From assembly GCA_045599365.1 (NCBI GenBank), contig JAZRVS010000044.1:1-19511 (forward strand): DNA of 19,511 bases, in the 5' to 3' direction. This DNA is from UBA1715 sp045599365. Lineage in GTDB: Bacteria > Bacteroidota > Bacteroidia > Bacteroidales > UBA1715. A program made the position numbers and the translations under genes. The notes under the pieces are model-generated. The model searched no databases and was not told where the DNA came from. It worked only from the letters and a program-made list of their open reading frames with translations. Positions within the stretch are counted from its first letter, which is position 1; every line of letters starts with the position of its first letter. Shown here in pieces: positions 1-11,900 of this stretch.

Positions 1-3000
1 ACTAATTTCGGAATATGGTACCGTTCCAATTTCCTCAAATTCACTGTTGCCAGCTAATCGGTAAATTGTGTAATAGTCAATTTGGTCGGTATTTTCGCGT
101 ACCCAGACTACCAAATTCTTACCAGATTCTCGACTTGTTGTCACCAACGAAATTTCTGGTTGTTTGATTGACATTTCAAGAGTTTGTGACAATGTGATTG
201 TACAGCCAGTTGTCGGTTCAGTAACAATAACCGTGTGTTCTCCAAGTTCTCCGCCAATCAAATCTTTTTCGGTCGAGCCATTGCTCCACAAATACGTGTA
301 GTCGCCCTCGGCCTTCAAAATAATTCGGCTTTCCTTGTCGCAGCGTGGATTTTCAACCGTGTCGATTGAAACAATGATTTCGTCAGGTTGGGCAACGGTA
401 TATGTTTCCATAACCTTACAGCCTCTTTCATCGGTAATTACAACAGAATAGTTTCCTGCAGGAATGTTTTGCAAAACCATGGAATCATTATTTTCATTCA
501 CCCATTGATACTGATAGTTTTTGTCCTCAGCAACAGTCAATTTAATTTCGCCATCCTTCATTCCGAAACAAGAAACATTTTTGATTGTTTCCGAAACTTG
601 AATATCGCAATTGTATTCAACAACTGCATCAGCTTTTAAAACAGCCTTTTCGCCGTTTTTCAATTTTGCAGTTACGGTGATTGTTGATTTTCCTTGAATT
701 CCCAATGTTGACAAATATAATTTGCCATCGTTAATTTGAGCAAGCACGACATTCGGTGCCGAACTTGAAACCAAATAATTGATTTCGCTGTTTTCGCTTG
801 ATGCAAACAAGTCAGACAAATTTATTGGCAAAATTTCAGTTTCGGTTTTCAATGTATCAAATACCAACGAACCAAGAGCATAAACAATCTCTTTTTGCTT
901 GAATGTGGCAGTCAAAACAGAATCGGCAGTTACATTGATTTTTACGATGGAATCGGTTTCGGTTTGTCCTCCAAATGTCCATTCCACGAATTCGAAACCT
1001 GCATCGGCTTTTGCGACCAATGTTGCTTCTTCACCGTGTTTATAGAAACCAGTTCCTTCAACTGTTCCCATTGCTTTGTCGTATTCTACCGAAACTTTGT
1101 AGCTATTGATTGTCCATTTTGCATAGAAATATTTATTGCCAAAATCAACGGTATCAATACTTGTGATTGCAGAACCGTCGTAATTTGAATTGCTATACCA
1201 ACCTGCAAATGTGTAGCCATCGCGGGTTACATCGGTCGGCAATTCAACTGTAGTTCCATATTCATACGTTTTAACATATTCACCATTGATTTTACCTTGA
1301 TTTACCAAATACGTTATTTCATATTGATTTTTATTCCACCAAGCGTAGTAAACTTTATCGCCGAAATCAGAAGCAAAAATCTGTTTGATTGATTCGTATG
1401 ACGATGTAGTTTCCTCTTCTTCAATTTTAGCATCTTCGCGTGCAACCGAATACCAACCAAGGAACGTGTAACCTGTTTTTGTAACATCTATTGGTAAAAC
1501 AACCACATCGCCTGTTGAATATGCAGAGACAAGTCCCGAATTGATTATTCCTCCATCAGTTTCGAATGTAATTATATTCAATGCAGGAATCCATTTTGCC
1601 CAAAATTCTTTGTTATCCAAATCTGTTGAAGTAATAACCGTTTGTGGTTCCCCCAAATAATTTGAATTATTGAACCAGCCTCCAAATACATATCCTTCGC
1701 GATTTACAGAATCAGGCAATTCTACAGTAGTGGTACCATACGTATAATACGAAGGTACTGTTTCGTTCAGCACAATTCCACCATTATTGTTAAACGTGAT
1801 ATTATACACATTTGCAATCCATTTTGCATAGAATGTGGTATCGCCATAGGCATTTGGCGAGATATTTATGACACTGTTGCTTTCGAATTGAGCATCGGAG
1901 AACCAGCCAAGGAACGTGTAACCTGTACGAACCACATCGGTTGGCAATATTGCACCCGAACCGAATTCGTAACTCGTAACCGATTTTGAATTTATCGTTC
2001 CGCCATTCGTTTGTAATGAAACAGAATACGTATTTACCTGCCATTTAGCCCAGAACGATTTGTTTCCGTAATCTGTTGCCGAAATTGACGCAACTGGCGA
2101 ACCATCAAAATTAGAATTTACGTACCAACCTTTGAACGTATATCCAACTCGTGAAACATTAGTTGGCAAATCAACTTTTTCGCCATACGTGTAACTTTCA
2201 ACATTTCCTTCGGCAATATAACCATCGTTCACATTCAAGGTAACCAAATACATATTTCTATTCCAATGTGCGTAGAAAGTCAAATCATCAATATCGTTTT
2301 CGGTAACACGAGAAACAGCGTTGCTATCGGCATCGAACCAACCTGCAAACGAATAACCAATTTTGGTTACATCAACTGGCAACGAAGCACCGTAACCGTA
2401 GGTATAACTTTCAACATTTCCCGAATTGATTGTTCCGCCATTCGTTTCCAACGAAATAGAATATGTATTTACGAACCATTTAGCATAGTACACTTTGTCG
2501 CCCACTTCGTTATTTTCGATTTTGAACATACGTTCGTTTGTAAAGTTTGAGTTATTGAACCAACCACCAAACGTATAACCAACTCTTTCTACATTTTCAG
2601 GAAGCGTGATTTCTTGTCCTAATTGATATGATTCAGGAATTGTTTCGTCCAAAATAGTTCCTCCATTGATATTGAATGTAATATCGTAGGTTACAATTTC
2701 CCATTTCGCCCAATATTCTTTGTCGCCATAATCAACTGTAGTAATTAACGAAATCGGACTGCCCTCGCATTCCTCATTATTGAACCAACCAGCAAAAACG
2801 TAACCAGTTTTGGTAACATTTGTTGGCAAACTTGCTCCAACTGAATACGTGTAATTTTCTACTTTAGAATTATTATTAATGTCACCACCATTTGCATTCA
2901 ACGTAACCGAATACGTATTTTCCGTCCATTTTGCCCAGAATGATTTGTTGTCAACGTCTGTTTCCGAAATTTCGGTTGTTGGAGTACCTGTACAACTTGA

Positions 3001-5919
3001 ATTTTCGTACCAACCAGCAAATGTGTAACCTACTTTAGTGACATTTGTAGGCAACACAGCACCTGTTCCAAATTTGTAACTCACAAAATTACCTTCGTTG
3101 ATTGTTCCACCATTAGTTTGGAAAGTAACAACATAACCTCCTTCTTCCCAAGCAGCCCAAAATTCCTTACTGCCAAAATCAGTAACCGAAATAGCATTCA
3201 CAACTTCTCCCGAACAACTTTCATTTTCGTACCAACCGGCAAAAACATAACCCGTACGTTCCATATTTGTTGCCGTTGGAAGAATTGCACCTGTTCCATA
3301 AGTATAGGTAGTAATATTTCCACTCTTAATTGTTCCCGATGTCGGATTCAACAAAACCGAATAGCTTTTCGGAATCCATTTTGCATAAAATACTTTGTCG
3401 CCCCAATCGGTTGTTGTTATTGATGTTATGGCAGAGCCAGAACAGTTCGCATTGTCGAACCAACCACCAAAATCACAACCTTCACGCTCTATTGCAGGCA
3501 AAGCAACCGATGTTCCGTAATTGTATTGCGTAGCATAATTTTCTGTTGTAATTGTACCATTATTATTGTTGTATGTAATGCTATAAACTCCTGTTTCCCA
3601 GTATGCATACAATGTTGCACTTGAAGCAGTTGACCACGAATACGTACTTGTTCCGTCGGCCTTGTAATATTGTGTTCCCGAACCATTTGTTGAAGAATAA
3701 TATCCTGCAAATGAATTTCCTACTTTTGTAGGAACCGTTATTTCAGGTAATTTGTCTCCATAATAAACCTCAACGCTCTTTGTTCCAGTCGTTGTGGCAC
3801 TTTGGTTGTTCAAAGTGATTGTATATTTATTTTTCTCCCAAATTGCATACAATGTAACAGTTCCACTTGTTGCCAAATTGCTTACTGTAGCACTATTGCC
3901 GTAGGTTGCAGAAGTTGCCGACGACGAAGTAGCCCAACCTTTAAACGTATAACCAGAGCGTGTATATGTGCAACTTGGCAACGAATAAGATTGGTCGTAA
4001 CAATATTTTCTATTGGTCATTGCAGTTCCAGAACCTCCATTTTTGTCGAACGACACAGTGTAGGAATTTGCAGTCCACATTGCGTACAATGTTGTTGGAA
4101 TAGTTTGAATTGCCGAGAATGTCCATGTACTTCCAACTCCCGAAGAAGTGTAGAATTGTGTTCCATTCAATGAACTTGTAGTTTGGGATAATGAACAATC
4201 ACGGAAATTCACTTCGGTATAATAACCACCAAACGTGTAACCTGTTCTTGTTGGCAAATTACTGCTAATTGATGGCAAAGTCGAGCCGTATGTTGCCGTC
4301 ACGCTTGCTTTACCTGGAGTCGTGGCATTTTGATTATTCAAAGTAACAGTATACGTACAAGGAGTCCATTTTGCATAATATGTTTTGTTGCCCGATGCTG
4401 TAGTTGAAATTGAGGTTACTTTAGTACCTGTGCATGCAGAATTATCGTACCAACCTGCGAATTCATAACCTTTTTTCGTCACATCGGTTGGCAATGTTGC
4501 TCCTATGCCATATACGTATGATGTTATTTTTCCACCTTCTATTAGGCCCGAATTTGTATTGAGTGTTACAGAATATGCTGTATTCAACTTAATGCTTGCT
4601 GTTTTATTAACAGACGACACATTAGCACTATTGCCTGCAATATCTTGTATGGTACCCGTTATACTTGCAACAGTAAGCGTTGTTCCCGTTGTTATTGGTG
4701 TTCCCGTAAAACACAAAACATTTGTTCCCGAACCGCCACTATAAGTAAATGTATAGTTTGCAGAACCAATTTTTACTGCTGCCGTTGGATTAGAACACGT
4801 AACTATCTCGTTGAAACGGACAGCCACTGTCATTTTATTTCCAGAAGTTTGTATAGCGGAACTATTCACCATTACGTCGGTAACCGAAGGTACAATGTCA
4901 TCGAATAGTTTTATATTAATGAAAAGCGAGCCGATATACTCTTTTTCCTTAGAGCCACTTCCTCCCGATCCGTCAAACGTAATACCTACTTTTCCTTGGG
5001 CAGCCGTTTTCGTTATTGCAAAATAACCATCCGAAGTATATGAATAATCCGTACGACCTGTATTAAATCTTTGTTCATGGAGATTTGTGTTATTATTTCC
5101 AAGATTCCAATACGATGATGAATTCCAGAAAAATTTATCCCCAGCATATCCATACGTGCTATAATTACGAATCGGCCAAATAGTGTTAGTAAAAGCTTTA
5201 TATATATATGAATCCCATACAGAATTGTATAAGTTATCGGTTGCTCCTGTTAAAGTTTTACAACCTCCATGTGTTGCCCAAGGCTGCGATGCCTTTCCTC
5301 CGACATTGATACCGATATAACGCCAACCTTCTTTATCAGTAAATGTATGTGAAGTATAATGAACATTGAATTTATACTTGTATGCCTGACCAATATTATC
5401 ATAATAAGTAATAGCATCATTAGTACCATACGCATCGGCAACTGATTTTTCACTTAAAAGTTCATAAGGCGTTGCATAAAATATAAATTCCGCTTTTCTA
5501 ATATCATATGACAGTTCTTCCGTTGGAAACGTTACCGAACCTTTTGAACTCGTAATAGTAGCCTTCTCCGAAACTATACCCATTTGAGTATTGTAGATAT
5601 ACATATAATACTCACGGTCTGAACCATACATATCGGCACCTGTTGGGGTAGCCAATGCTACTGACACACTTTTGATGGTTTCACCCTTTGCAAAATTCAA
5701 AGTTCCATACACATGAGTGAAATGTTTTCCTCCAACGGCAGAACCATTTTGAGTATAGTAATACACAGAACTTGCCGCAGAAGCATCGGAACGTGAGATT
5801 GTGAACGACGACGACGACATTGCCGTAATGGTAAACATATCGGGATTAGCAAACAATTGTGATATTGAACACAAAACAATTGTAAATACAAATATTAATT
5901 TACTTTTTAGTGATTTCAT
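1..5919 (-). CDS. Giant B-repeat surface protein, second tandem copy (3' end outside window)
   Basis: The frame is open from the ATG at 5919 to the left edge, giving 1973 residues without a stop. Domains seen: signal peptide 1-24 (positive start MKSLKSK, hydrophobic core, cleavage after QLFA); Calx-beta-like domain about 25-115 (GSAVGGKHF, GTLNF, GET); an unrecognised Trp/Tyr/Asn-rich region to about 340; SbsA/Ig-like domain to about 445 (VRFNEIVT, QDIAGN); 15 InlB B-repeats 446-1602 (GYTFAGWY...AKW); one divergent B-repeat 1603-1677; Ig-like segment; two SprB repeats from 1771; start of a fibronectin-like domain. The downstream paralogue-matched end (about 220 residues, including a T9SS sorting domain) is inferred to lie outside the window. 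In-frame ATGs also exist at 5943 and 5955, but 5919 gives the cleanest signal peptide. It lies 58 bases after the first giant gene and is probably co-transcribed. Likely role: exported adhesin-like surface stalk. The ligand is unknown. Confidence 0.9.
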   Translation of the reverse strand, partial: MKSLKSKLIFVFTIVLCSISQLFANPDMFTITAMSSSSFTISRSDASAASSVYYYTQNGSAVGGKHFTHVYGTLNFAKGETIKSVSVALATPTGADMYGSDREYYMYIYNTQMGIVSEKATITSSKGSVTFPTEELSYDIRKAEFIFYATPYELLSEKSVADAYGTNDAITYYDNIGQAYKYKFNVHYTSHTFTDKEGWRYIGINVGGKASQPWATHGGCKTLTGATDNLYNSVWDSYIYKAFTNTIWPIRNYSTYGYAGDKFFWNSSSYWNLGNNNTNLHEQRFNTGRTDYSYTSDGYFAITKTAAQGKVGITFDGSGGSGSKEKEYIGSLFINIKLFDDIVPSVTDVMVNSSAIQTSGNKMTVAVRFNEIVTCSNPTAAVKIGSANYTFTYSGGSGTNVLCFTGTPITTGTTLTVASITGTIQDIAGNSANVSSVNKTASIKLNTAYSVTLNTNSGLIEGGKITSYVYGIGATLPTDVTKKGYEFAGWYDNSACTGTKVTSISTTASGNKTYYAKWTPCTYTVTLNNQNATTPGKASVTATYGSTLPSISSNLPTRTGYTFGGYYTEVNFRDCSLSQTTSSLNGTQFYTSSGVGSTWTFSAIQTIPTTLYAMWTANSYTVSFDKNGGSGTAMTNRKYCYDQSYSLPSCTYTRSGYTFKGWATSSSATSATYGNSATVSNLATSGTVTLYAIWEKNKYTITLNNQSATTTGTKSVEVYYGDKLPEITVPTKVGNSFAGYYSSTNGSGTQYYKADGTSTYSWSTASSATLYAYWETGVYSITYNNNNGTITTENYATQYNYGTSVALPAIEREGCDFGGWFDNANCSGSAITSITTTDWGDKVFYAKWIPKSYSVLLNPTSGTIKSGNITTYTYGTGAILPTATNMERTGYVFAGWYENESCSGEVVNAISVTDFGSKEFWAAWEEGGYVVTFQTNGGTINEGNFVSYKFGTGAVLPTNVTKVGYTFAGWYENSSCTGTPTTEISETDVDNKSFWAKWTENTYSVTLNANGGDINNNSKVENYTYSVGASLPTNVTKTGYVFAGWFNNEECEGSPISLITTVDYGDKEYWAKWEIVTYDITFNINGGTILDETIPESYQLGQEITLPENVERVGYTFGGWFNNSNFTNERMFKIENNEVGDKVYYAKWFVNTYSISLETNGGTINSGNVESYTYGYGASLPVDVTKIGYSFAGWFDADSNAVSRVTENDIDDLTFYAHWNRNMYLVTLNVNDGYIAEGNVESYTYGEKVDLPTNVSRVGYTFKGWYVNSNFDGSPVASISATDYGNKSFWAKWQVNTYSVSLQTNGGTINSKSVTSYEFGSGAILPTDVVRTGYTFLGWFSDAQFESNSVINISPNAYGDTTFYAKWIANVYNITFNNNGGIVLNETVPSYYTYGTTTVELPDSVNREGYVFGGWFNNSNYLGEPQTVITSTDLDNKEFWAKWIPALNIITFETDGGIINSGLVSAYSTGDVVVLPIDVTKTGYTFLGWYSVAREDAKIEEEETTSSYESIKQIFASDFGDKVYYAWWNKNQYEITYLVNQGKINGEYVKTYEYGTTVELPTDVTRDGYTFAGWYSNSNYDGSAITSIDTVDFGNKYFYAKWTINSYKVSVEYDKAMGTVEGTGFYKHGEEATLVAKADAGFEFVEWTFGGQTETDSIVKINVTADSVLTATFKQKEIVYALGSLVFDTLKTETEILPINLSDLFASSENSEINYLVSSSAPNVVLAQINDGKLYLSTLGIQGKSTITVTAKLKNGEKAVLKADAVVEYNCDIQVSETIKNVSCFGMKDGEIKLTVAEDKNYQYQWVNENNDSMVLQNIPAGNYSVVITDERGCKVMETYTVAQPDEIIVSIDTVENPRCDKESRIILKAEGDYTYLWSNGSTEKDLIGGELGEHTVIVTEPTTGCTITLSQTLEMSIKQPEISLVTTSRESGKNLVVWVRENTDQIDYYTIYRLAGNSEFEEIGTVPYSEIS
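180..609 (-). repeat. Two SprB repeats (second giant)
   Basis: Two repeats start at residue 1771. They show the SprB-type pattern of a Cys, a CFGMKDGEI segment, a central YQYQW or YTYLWSNG, then GNYSVVITDERGC or GEHTVIVTEPTTGC. SprB repeats are known from mobile gliding adhesins and other T9SS cargo. The first giant has three copies. The boundaries are approximate. Confidence 0.7.
890..1113 (-). repeat. Divergent InlB B-repeat capping the array (second giant)
   Basis: The segment after the last canonical copy has the pattern YKVSVEYDKAMGTV, then EEATLVAKADAGFEFVEW and a final VLTATFKQ. It lacks the LPTD and AKW hallmarks. This resembles the divergent B-repeat family that often ends such arrays. 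The first giant has an equivalent at 7766-7975. Confidence 0.7.
1114..4584 (-). repeat. Array of 15 InlB B-repeats (second giant)
   Basis: Fifteen degenerate protein repeats of about 70-85 residues run through residues 446-1602. Each has a strand of the type YxVTLNTNGG, a central LPTDVTKxGYTFxGWY and an ending of the type DKxFYAKW. This is the Listeria-Bacteroides repeat (Flg_new) family. Repeats 2 and 4 belong to a variant class with NQxATT at the start and GYY instead of GWY. Repeat 14 has a short acidic insertion (1381-1440). The copies are divergent at protein level, so this is not a recent DNA tandem repeat. Confidence 0.9.
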
Positions 5920-5977
5920 AACATATAGGTTTGGGACAAACATACCATTCTCCATTTCTTATTCTTTATTTACTCTA
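5920..5977 (-). promoter_or_regulatory. Spacer between the two giant genes
   Basis: This 58-base spacer holds no convincing terminator, which fits co-transcription. Read on the minus strand, it has a short inverted repeat, GTTTG-TCC-CAAAC. It also has a block (ATGTTT then GTCCCAAA) that recurs upstream of the first giant, at about the same distance from the ATG. No promoter with both TTTG and TAnnTTTG boxes was found here. Confidence 0.4.
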
Positions 5978-8900
5978 CTATCGTACAATAACTTTAAACG
6001 ATTCATTATCAACCTTTATGAAATAAATTCCATCTAAACGTACAAAGAATTGATTTTCGTCTTCTATTTTTGATAAAATGAACCGTCCGTTGTTATCGTA
6101 GATTGAAACAGGTTTACCTTCAGCATTCTTCACATAAATGGTGTGTCCAACAGCATACACCTCAACAGTAGATTCTTCAACACCTTCAACAGCGGTTTCC
6201 GAAATTCCAATACGTTCTGCTTCGGCAATATTAGACAAAGCCAAGGCAAATGGTCCCGATTCAGCTTTAAGGAATTGTGTTTTAGGATTTATTTCACTCT
6301 TAAGTCTTATACCTACATAGTAGCCAGTTGTACCCTTAACCGTATCAAGGTCAGTGTATGTGTTAACATCAGAAGGGACAATCTTCATCGTATCCAGCAC
6401 TACTCTACCATTTGTTTTTCGTTCTCGAAGCAATACATAACTTGAAAAGTCTAAACCTTCGTATGCCGTCCAATCAAGATTGTATCTACCCTCTTCAAAT
6501 GCATCTTTTGTCTTAATAAGATGTATTGTCTTATGACGTTCGCTCATCTCTGTTTCCACACCACAAACATCTGTGGCAGTTATCTTATAACTGAATGGCA
6601 TTTCGCGTGCATCTGCCTCAAGGTCTTCAAACACACTTAACTCATCGTATGGAACAGTGCCGAGAGCTTCGTAGTTTTCTTTTTCTTCACCCTGACGATA
6701 TATCGTATAGTAGTCAATCAAATCTGTATTTTCCTTCAACCATACAACCAAATTGTTTCCTGTTTCTTGACTTACCGTTACCAAAGCAATTTCAGGTTGT
6801 TTAAGAGCTATACTTGGTACTGTAACATCAAGCGTTGCCGTACAATTTGTTTCTGGATTCACTACGTTCAGCGTGTAGTCTCCAGCACGAACACCAGTTA
6901 AATTCTTCGTCTGCTTATTGTTGCTCCAAGAGTATAGTAGATTTTCCTCGCTTGCACTGATTGTTACTGCACCATTAGCAGCGTTACAAGCAGTTGCTAT
7001 CACATTGGCAACCGTTATTACTGGTGCAGCAGGCTCTACTAATTCAAAAGTATCGCTTACTACACAACCAGTTTCCGCATTGTTCACAGTCAAGGAATAT
7101 GGACCTTTTACAAGACTGGTAACATTTTGTGTCGTTGCTTCGTTACTCCACATGTAGGACACATTCTCAGCACCACTTACAGAGATATTGATTGCACCAT
7201 CGGCATTTGAACACGTTGGATTTTTCAGTGAAGCCTTGATTGTCATTTCTTCTGGTTGCGTTACCGTATATGTCTTTTGGAATGTACAAGCTTCCGCATC
7301 AACAATATTGATAGTGTAATTGTTTGCAACCAAATTTGAAATAGTATCTTCAACAAATGTTTCGCCTATCCATTGGATTGTGTATGGATCAGCAACATTT
7401 GTTATTTTCAATGCAATTTCACCATTACTTTCACCATAACAACGTACATTTTTGATTGTGTCAGCAACTTGGATATTACAAGCAAGTACAACAGTTGCAG
7501 TTGCCTTCACTGAATTTTTCTCTCCATTTGCAAGAGTTCCCGTTACCGTGATTTCTGACTCTCCTTCGTATTCATATACCGTCAAATACAATTTTCCCTC
7601 GCTTACCGATGCACTTACAACATTTGGCGTTGAACTTGTTGCAGAATAACTTATACTTCCATCTTCAGTTGCAGTGAACAAGCCACTCAAATCTATCGGT
7701 GCTGCTTCTCTCTCTGTCTTCAATGTTGGTATTTCAAGAGTTCCTGCAACCACTACTTTTTCTTTTTCCTTGAAATTTGCAACTACTGTAGAGTCCTTTG
7801 TTACAACAAATTGAACTGTATTGTCGGTTATTCCATTACTCCAATTTACAAACTCATATCCTTCATTTGCCGTTGCTTTCAGAGTTGCTGTTGATTTGTA
7901 CTCGTATAAGCCTTCACCACTTACAATTCCCATTGTCCTATCATAATCTGCAGCAACCTTATAATTGTTGATAGTCCATTTTGCCCAGAATTGCTTGTCG
8001 CCACTATCATTGTCGGCAATTGACGTTATTGCACCACCAATATAACTTGAATTGCTATACCAACCCTCGAACGTGTAGCCTTCTTTTGTTACATCTGTTG
8101 GCAATATTACGCCCTGACCATACAAATAACTTTCAACATTTCCTTCATTGATAGTTCCTTCGTTTGTTACCAAAACTATGTGATATTCATTTGCAGTCCA
8201 TTTTGCCCAGAATGACTTATCGCCAGATTCATTATTTGCTATTGTTAAAATAGCCTCTTTTGCAAATTCATCGTTATCGTACCAACCTGCAAACGTATAA
8301 CCTGTTTTGGTTACATCGGAAGGGAGAAGTGCGCCATTTCCAAACGTATATGTTGTCACATTTCCACTATTGACCGTACCACCATTTGCATTCAAAGCTA
8401 TAGCATACGATTTTGCTATCCATTTTGCATAGAATGTCTTATTGCCATAGTCTGTCGTACTCAATTCTGTTACCGCAGTACCATCGTATGCTGAATTTGT
8501 GTACCACCCAGCAAATAGGTAACCACTCTTTGTTACTATTTTTGGAAGTGTTGCTCCCACGCCAAATGTATATACCTCGGCGTAACTTGCATCTTCCACG
8601 ACACCAGCATTTGTTTCATAAACAATACTATATTCATTTGCTACCCACTTTGCAAAGAACGATTTATCGTCAATTTCGTATTCATCAACACGATATACTG
8701 TTGTTCCTGTAAAATCAGCATTGTCGTACCAACCAGCAAATGTATACCCAGACTTTGTAACGTCAGTTGGAAGAGTTGCACCAACTCCGTAGGTATATTT
8801 CGTTACATTTCCAGTATTAACAGTTCCGCCATTTGTAGTCAAAGAAATGGAGTAAGAATTTACCGTCCACTTTGCCCAAAATTCCTTGTCGCCAGTTTCA

Positions 8901-11900
8901 GTGGCAGAAATTTCTGTCTGCGCAGAACCCGAATAACTTGAATTATTAAACCAGCCTCCAAACGTATAACCTGTTTTTAATATTTGTTCGGCAGTTGGCA
9001 ACGTAGCACCTACACCAAACACATATCCACTTACATTCCCTGAAGCAATAACACCATTATTTGTATTCAATGTTACTGCATAAGAATCAGTTGACCATTT
9101 TGCATAATACGTTTTTGGACCAAGTTCCGTTGATGCAATTATGCTTACAACATCACCCGTCAATTCTGGATTATCGTACCAACCCATAAAAGTGTAGCCC
9201 GATTTAGAAACCTTTGTTGGAAGTACAGCCGTAACGCCATACGTGTAATTTTCTATTATACCAGCAGTAATTGTTCCGCCATTTGTTTCAAATGTCACAG
9301 TATATTCATTGGAACTCCAAGCAGCATAAAAATTCTTGTCGCCATATTCATTTGCTGTAATATTTGTTACAACAGAACCTTCCATATTAACATTGTCGTA
9401 CCAACCAATAAATTCACTACCAACTCTGCTGACATCTGTAGGCAATGTAATTTCTGATCCCAACGTATATATTGATTCGTATGATTCGTTAATTGTTCCA
9501 CCATTGGCATTGTAACTAATAGGATATTGAGTCAAATCCCATTGAGCAGTATACGATTTATCACCTTTGTCCGCCGTTGTGATTTCCAACACAGCATTTC
9601 CATCTGCATCTTTCCAACCTTTAAAAGTATATCCAACTCTCGTTACATTAGTAGGAAGAATTGCGCCAACGCCATACGTATATTTTGTTATATCATTATC
9701 GTTGATAATTCCACCGTTGGCATTTAACACGACATCGTATGTTGCAGCCGTCCATTTTGCCCAGAAATTTTTATTTCCGACCTCATTATTTGCAATTTCA
9801 GTTACTACACCGCCATCATAACTTGAATTATCAAACCAGCCAACGAACTCGTAGCCTGTCTTCGTTACATCTGTAGGAAGAGTTGCACCAACGCCATACG
9901 TATAGGAAGTAATATTTCCGCTGTTGATAACGCCATTATTTGTTTGTAGCACGACAGTGTAGGTCTTTGCTGTCCATTTTGCCCAAAATTCTTGGTCATC
10001 TATAGTTCCCTTACTAATTTGTGTAACAGGCGTACCTTCACAAGCCTCATTGTTGAACCAACCGCCAAAATTGAAACCTGCTTTTGTTACATCGACAGGA
10101 AGAATTGCAAGAACGTCGTATATGTATGTTGTGATGTTACCACTATTTATTTCACCACCGTTGGTATTTAAAGTAACATCATACGTATTAACTTCCCATT
10201 TAGCCCAAAATTCTTTATTTCCATAATCATCAGAAGAAATAGTTGTAAATGCCATTCCCACTAGGTTTGAATTATTGTACCAGCCACCAAAAGTATAGCC
10301 CTCACGTGTTGGAACAGGAAGAGTTAGTTCATCACCATAATTATATGTCGTCACTGGATCAGAAGTAAATGAACCATCGTTGGCATTGTAGGTGATGTTG
10401 TAATCTATTTTTGACCACATCGCTAAATATGCTTTAGCACCAATTTCTGTGTTCGATATACTTGTTATGCTTTTATAAATTGTTTGTATTGAAACATCAG
10501 CGCCTATAGCTTCCATTGCCTCTAACCACTGCGTCGCATTCTCCAATGACGTCATTTCGGACTTAATAATTGATGGCAAATTTTCTGTCATTGCTTTGGC
10601 TTCTTCAACTCCAATATCTGAATCTTTCTCACGAATAAGTTGAACCATACTAAGTGTTGTACACGAACCAAGATCGTTCAAAACAACATTATATATTGTA
10701 CCATCGGTAGATAGAGTGTGGTTTTGCAATTCAAAAGTTCCTTCACCAGCATCTATCACACTTCTATACAAAGCAAGCTCATCCACAGTAGCATTTTCCG
10801 CCAATGTAACTGGTAGCTTACTTCCCATTGGACCCAACAACATAATGGCGTCTTGAATTGAGATATCTGAAAGTTCCATCAATTTGTTTGCTGCCAAGAC
10901 AGGATTTTTTAAATATGTACCAACAAAATCACTATTCGCAATACTTTTCCATCCTGCGAAATTATACCCCGTACGAGTAATGTCTGTTGGCAAAATTGTC
11001 ATGGTGTTGTACGTATAATTTGTAACATTCCCACTGTTAATAGTACCACCATTTGGATCCAAAATGATTGCATACGAATTAATTATCCATTTCGCATAAA
11101 ATGTCTTATCACCATATTCTTGTAAAGAAATTTCCGTAATTGGGTTACCATCGAAATTTGAATTTTGATACCAACCTCCAAAAGTGTAACCCTCACGGGA
11201 AATTTCAGAAATAGTTGGCAATGTAGCACCAATACCATACACATATTCAGAGAGATTTTGTGTAGTTGTACCACCATTTACTTCTAGGCGAACAGCGTAC
11301 GTATTATTTTCCCATTGTGCAGTTAAATAAATATCTCCTTCATCGGTAGGATAAATAGTTGTTTTTGATTGATTTCCCGACTGATTTGCAAATGAAATGG
11401 TAGCTCCCAATGCTTCCAGATCTGATTTTAAATTATTCGCAATATTTTGTTCCGTTTGAACCATTATAATTGTTGGAGAAATAGCAGCTTCATCCACCAA
11501 ATCTTTTGCTTCCTTTAAACCAAGACCAGTATATTCGCGTACAACTTTTAGAATATTCATTTTATATTCTGTAGGATACGATTCCAAGACAACATCTGTA
11601 ACTGACAGTCCATCGGATACCTGTCCTCCAATAATAGTTACCGAGGCTCCCGAAGATTCTAATTCTTCTTGATACGTCAATGCTTTGTAATACTCAACGC
11701 CCTCTTTTAACATTACTGGCGCGGAATTGACTAATGATAAAGCATCTGATAAACTTAATCCTGTTAAAGTTTTTACAGTTTTTACGATTGATATACGATT
11801 TGCTGGGTCAAAAGAATTCAAGTACAACGAAACCTGACTCATTGGGAACCATCCTTTAAATGTACAACCAGCTTTAGTTACATCTGTAGGCAACATCGTA

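Noticed and set aside
5199..5209. TA dinucleotide tract inside the second giant, a possible phase-variation site
   Set aside because: At five and a half units it is short, and similar AT runs are expected in this base composition. The frame is intact.
5805..5818. ACG trinucleotide run coding a Ser run near the second giant's N-terminus
   Set aside because: Only four units; changes would be in frame and unlikely to act as a switch.
10484..11833. Assembly chimera joining a real rplL gene into the giant gene
   Set aside because: The frame is continuous, the inserts come as two diverged pairs in two separate repeats, and no rplL start, N-terminal domain or linker is present.
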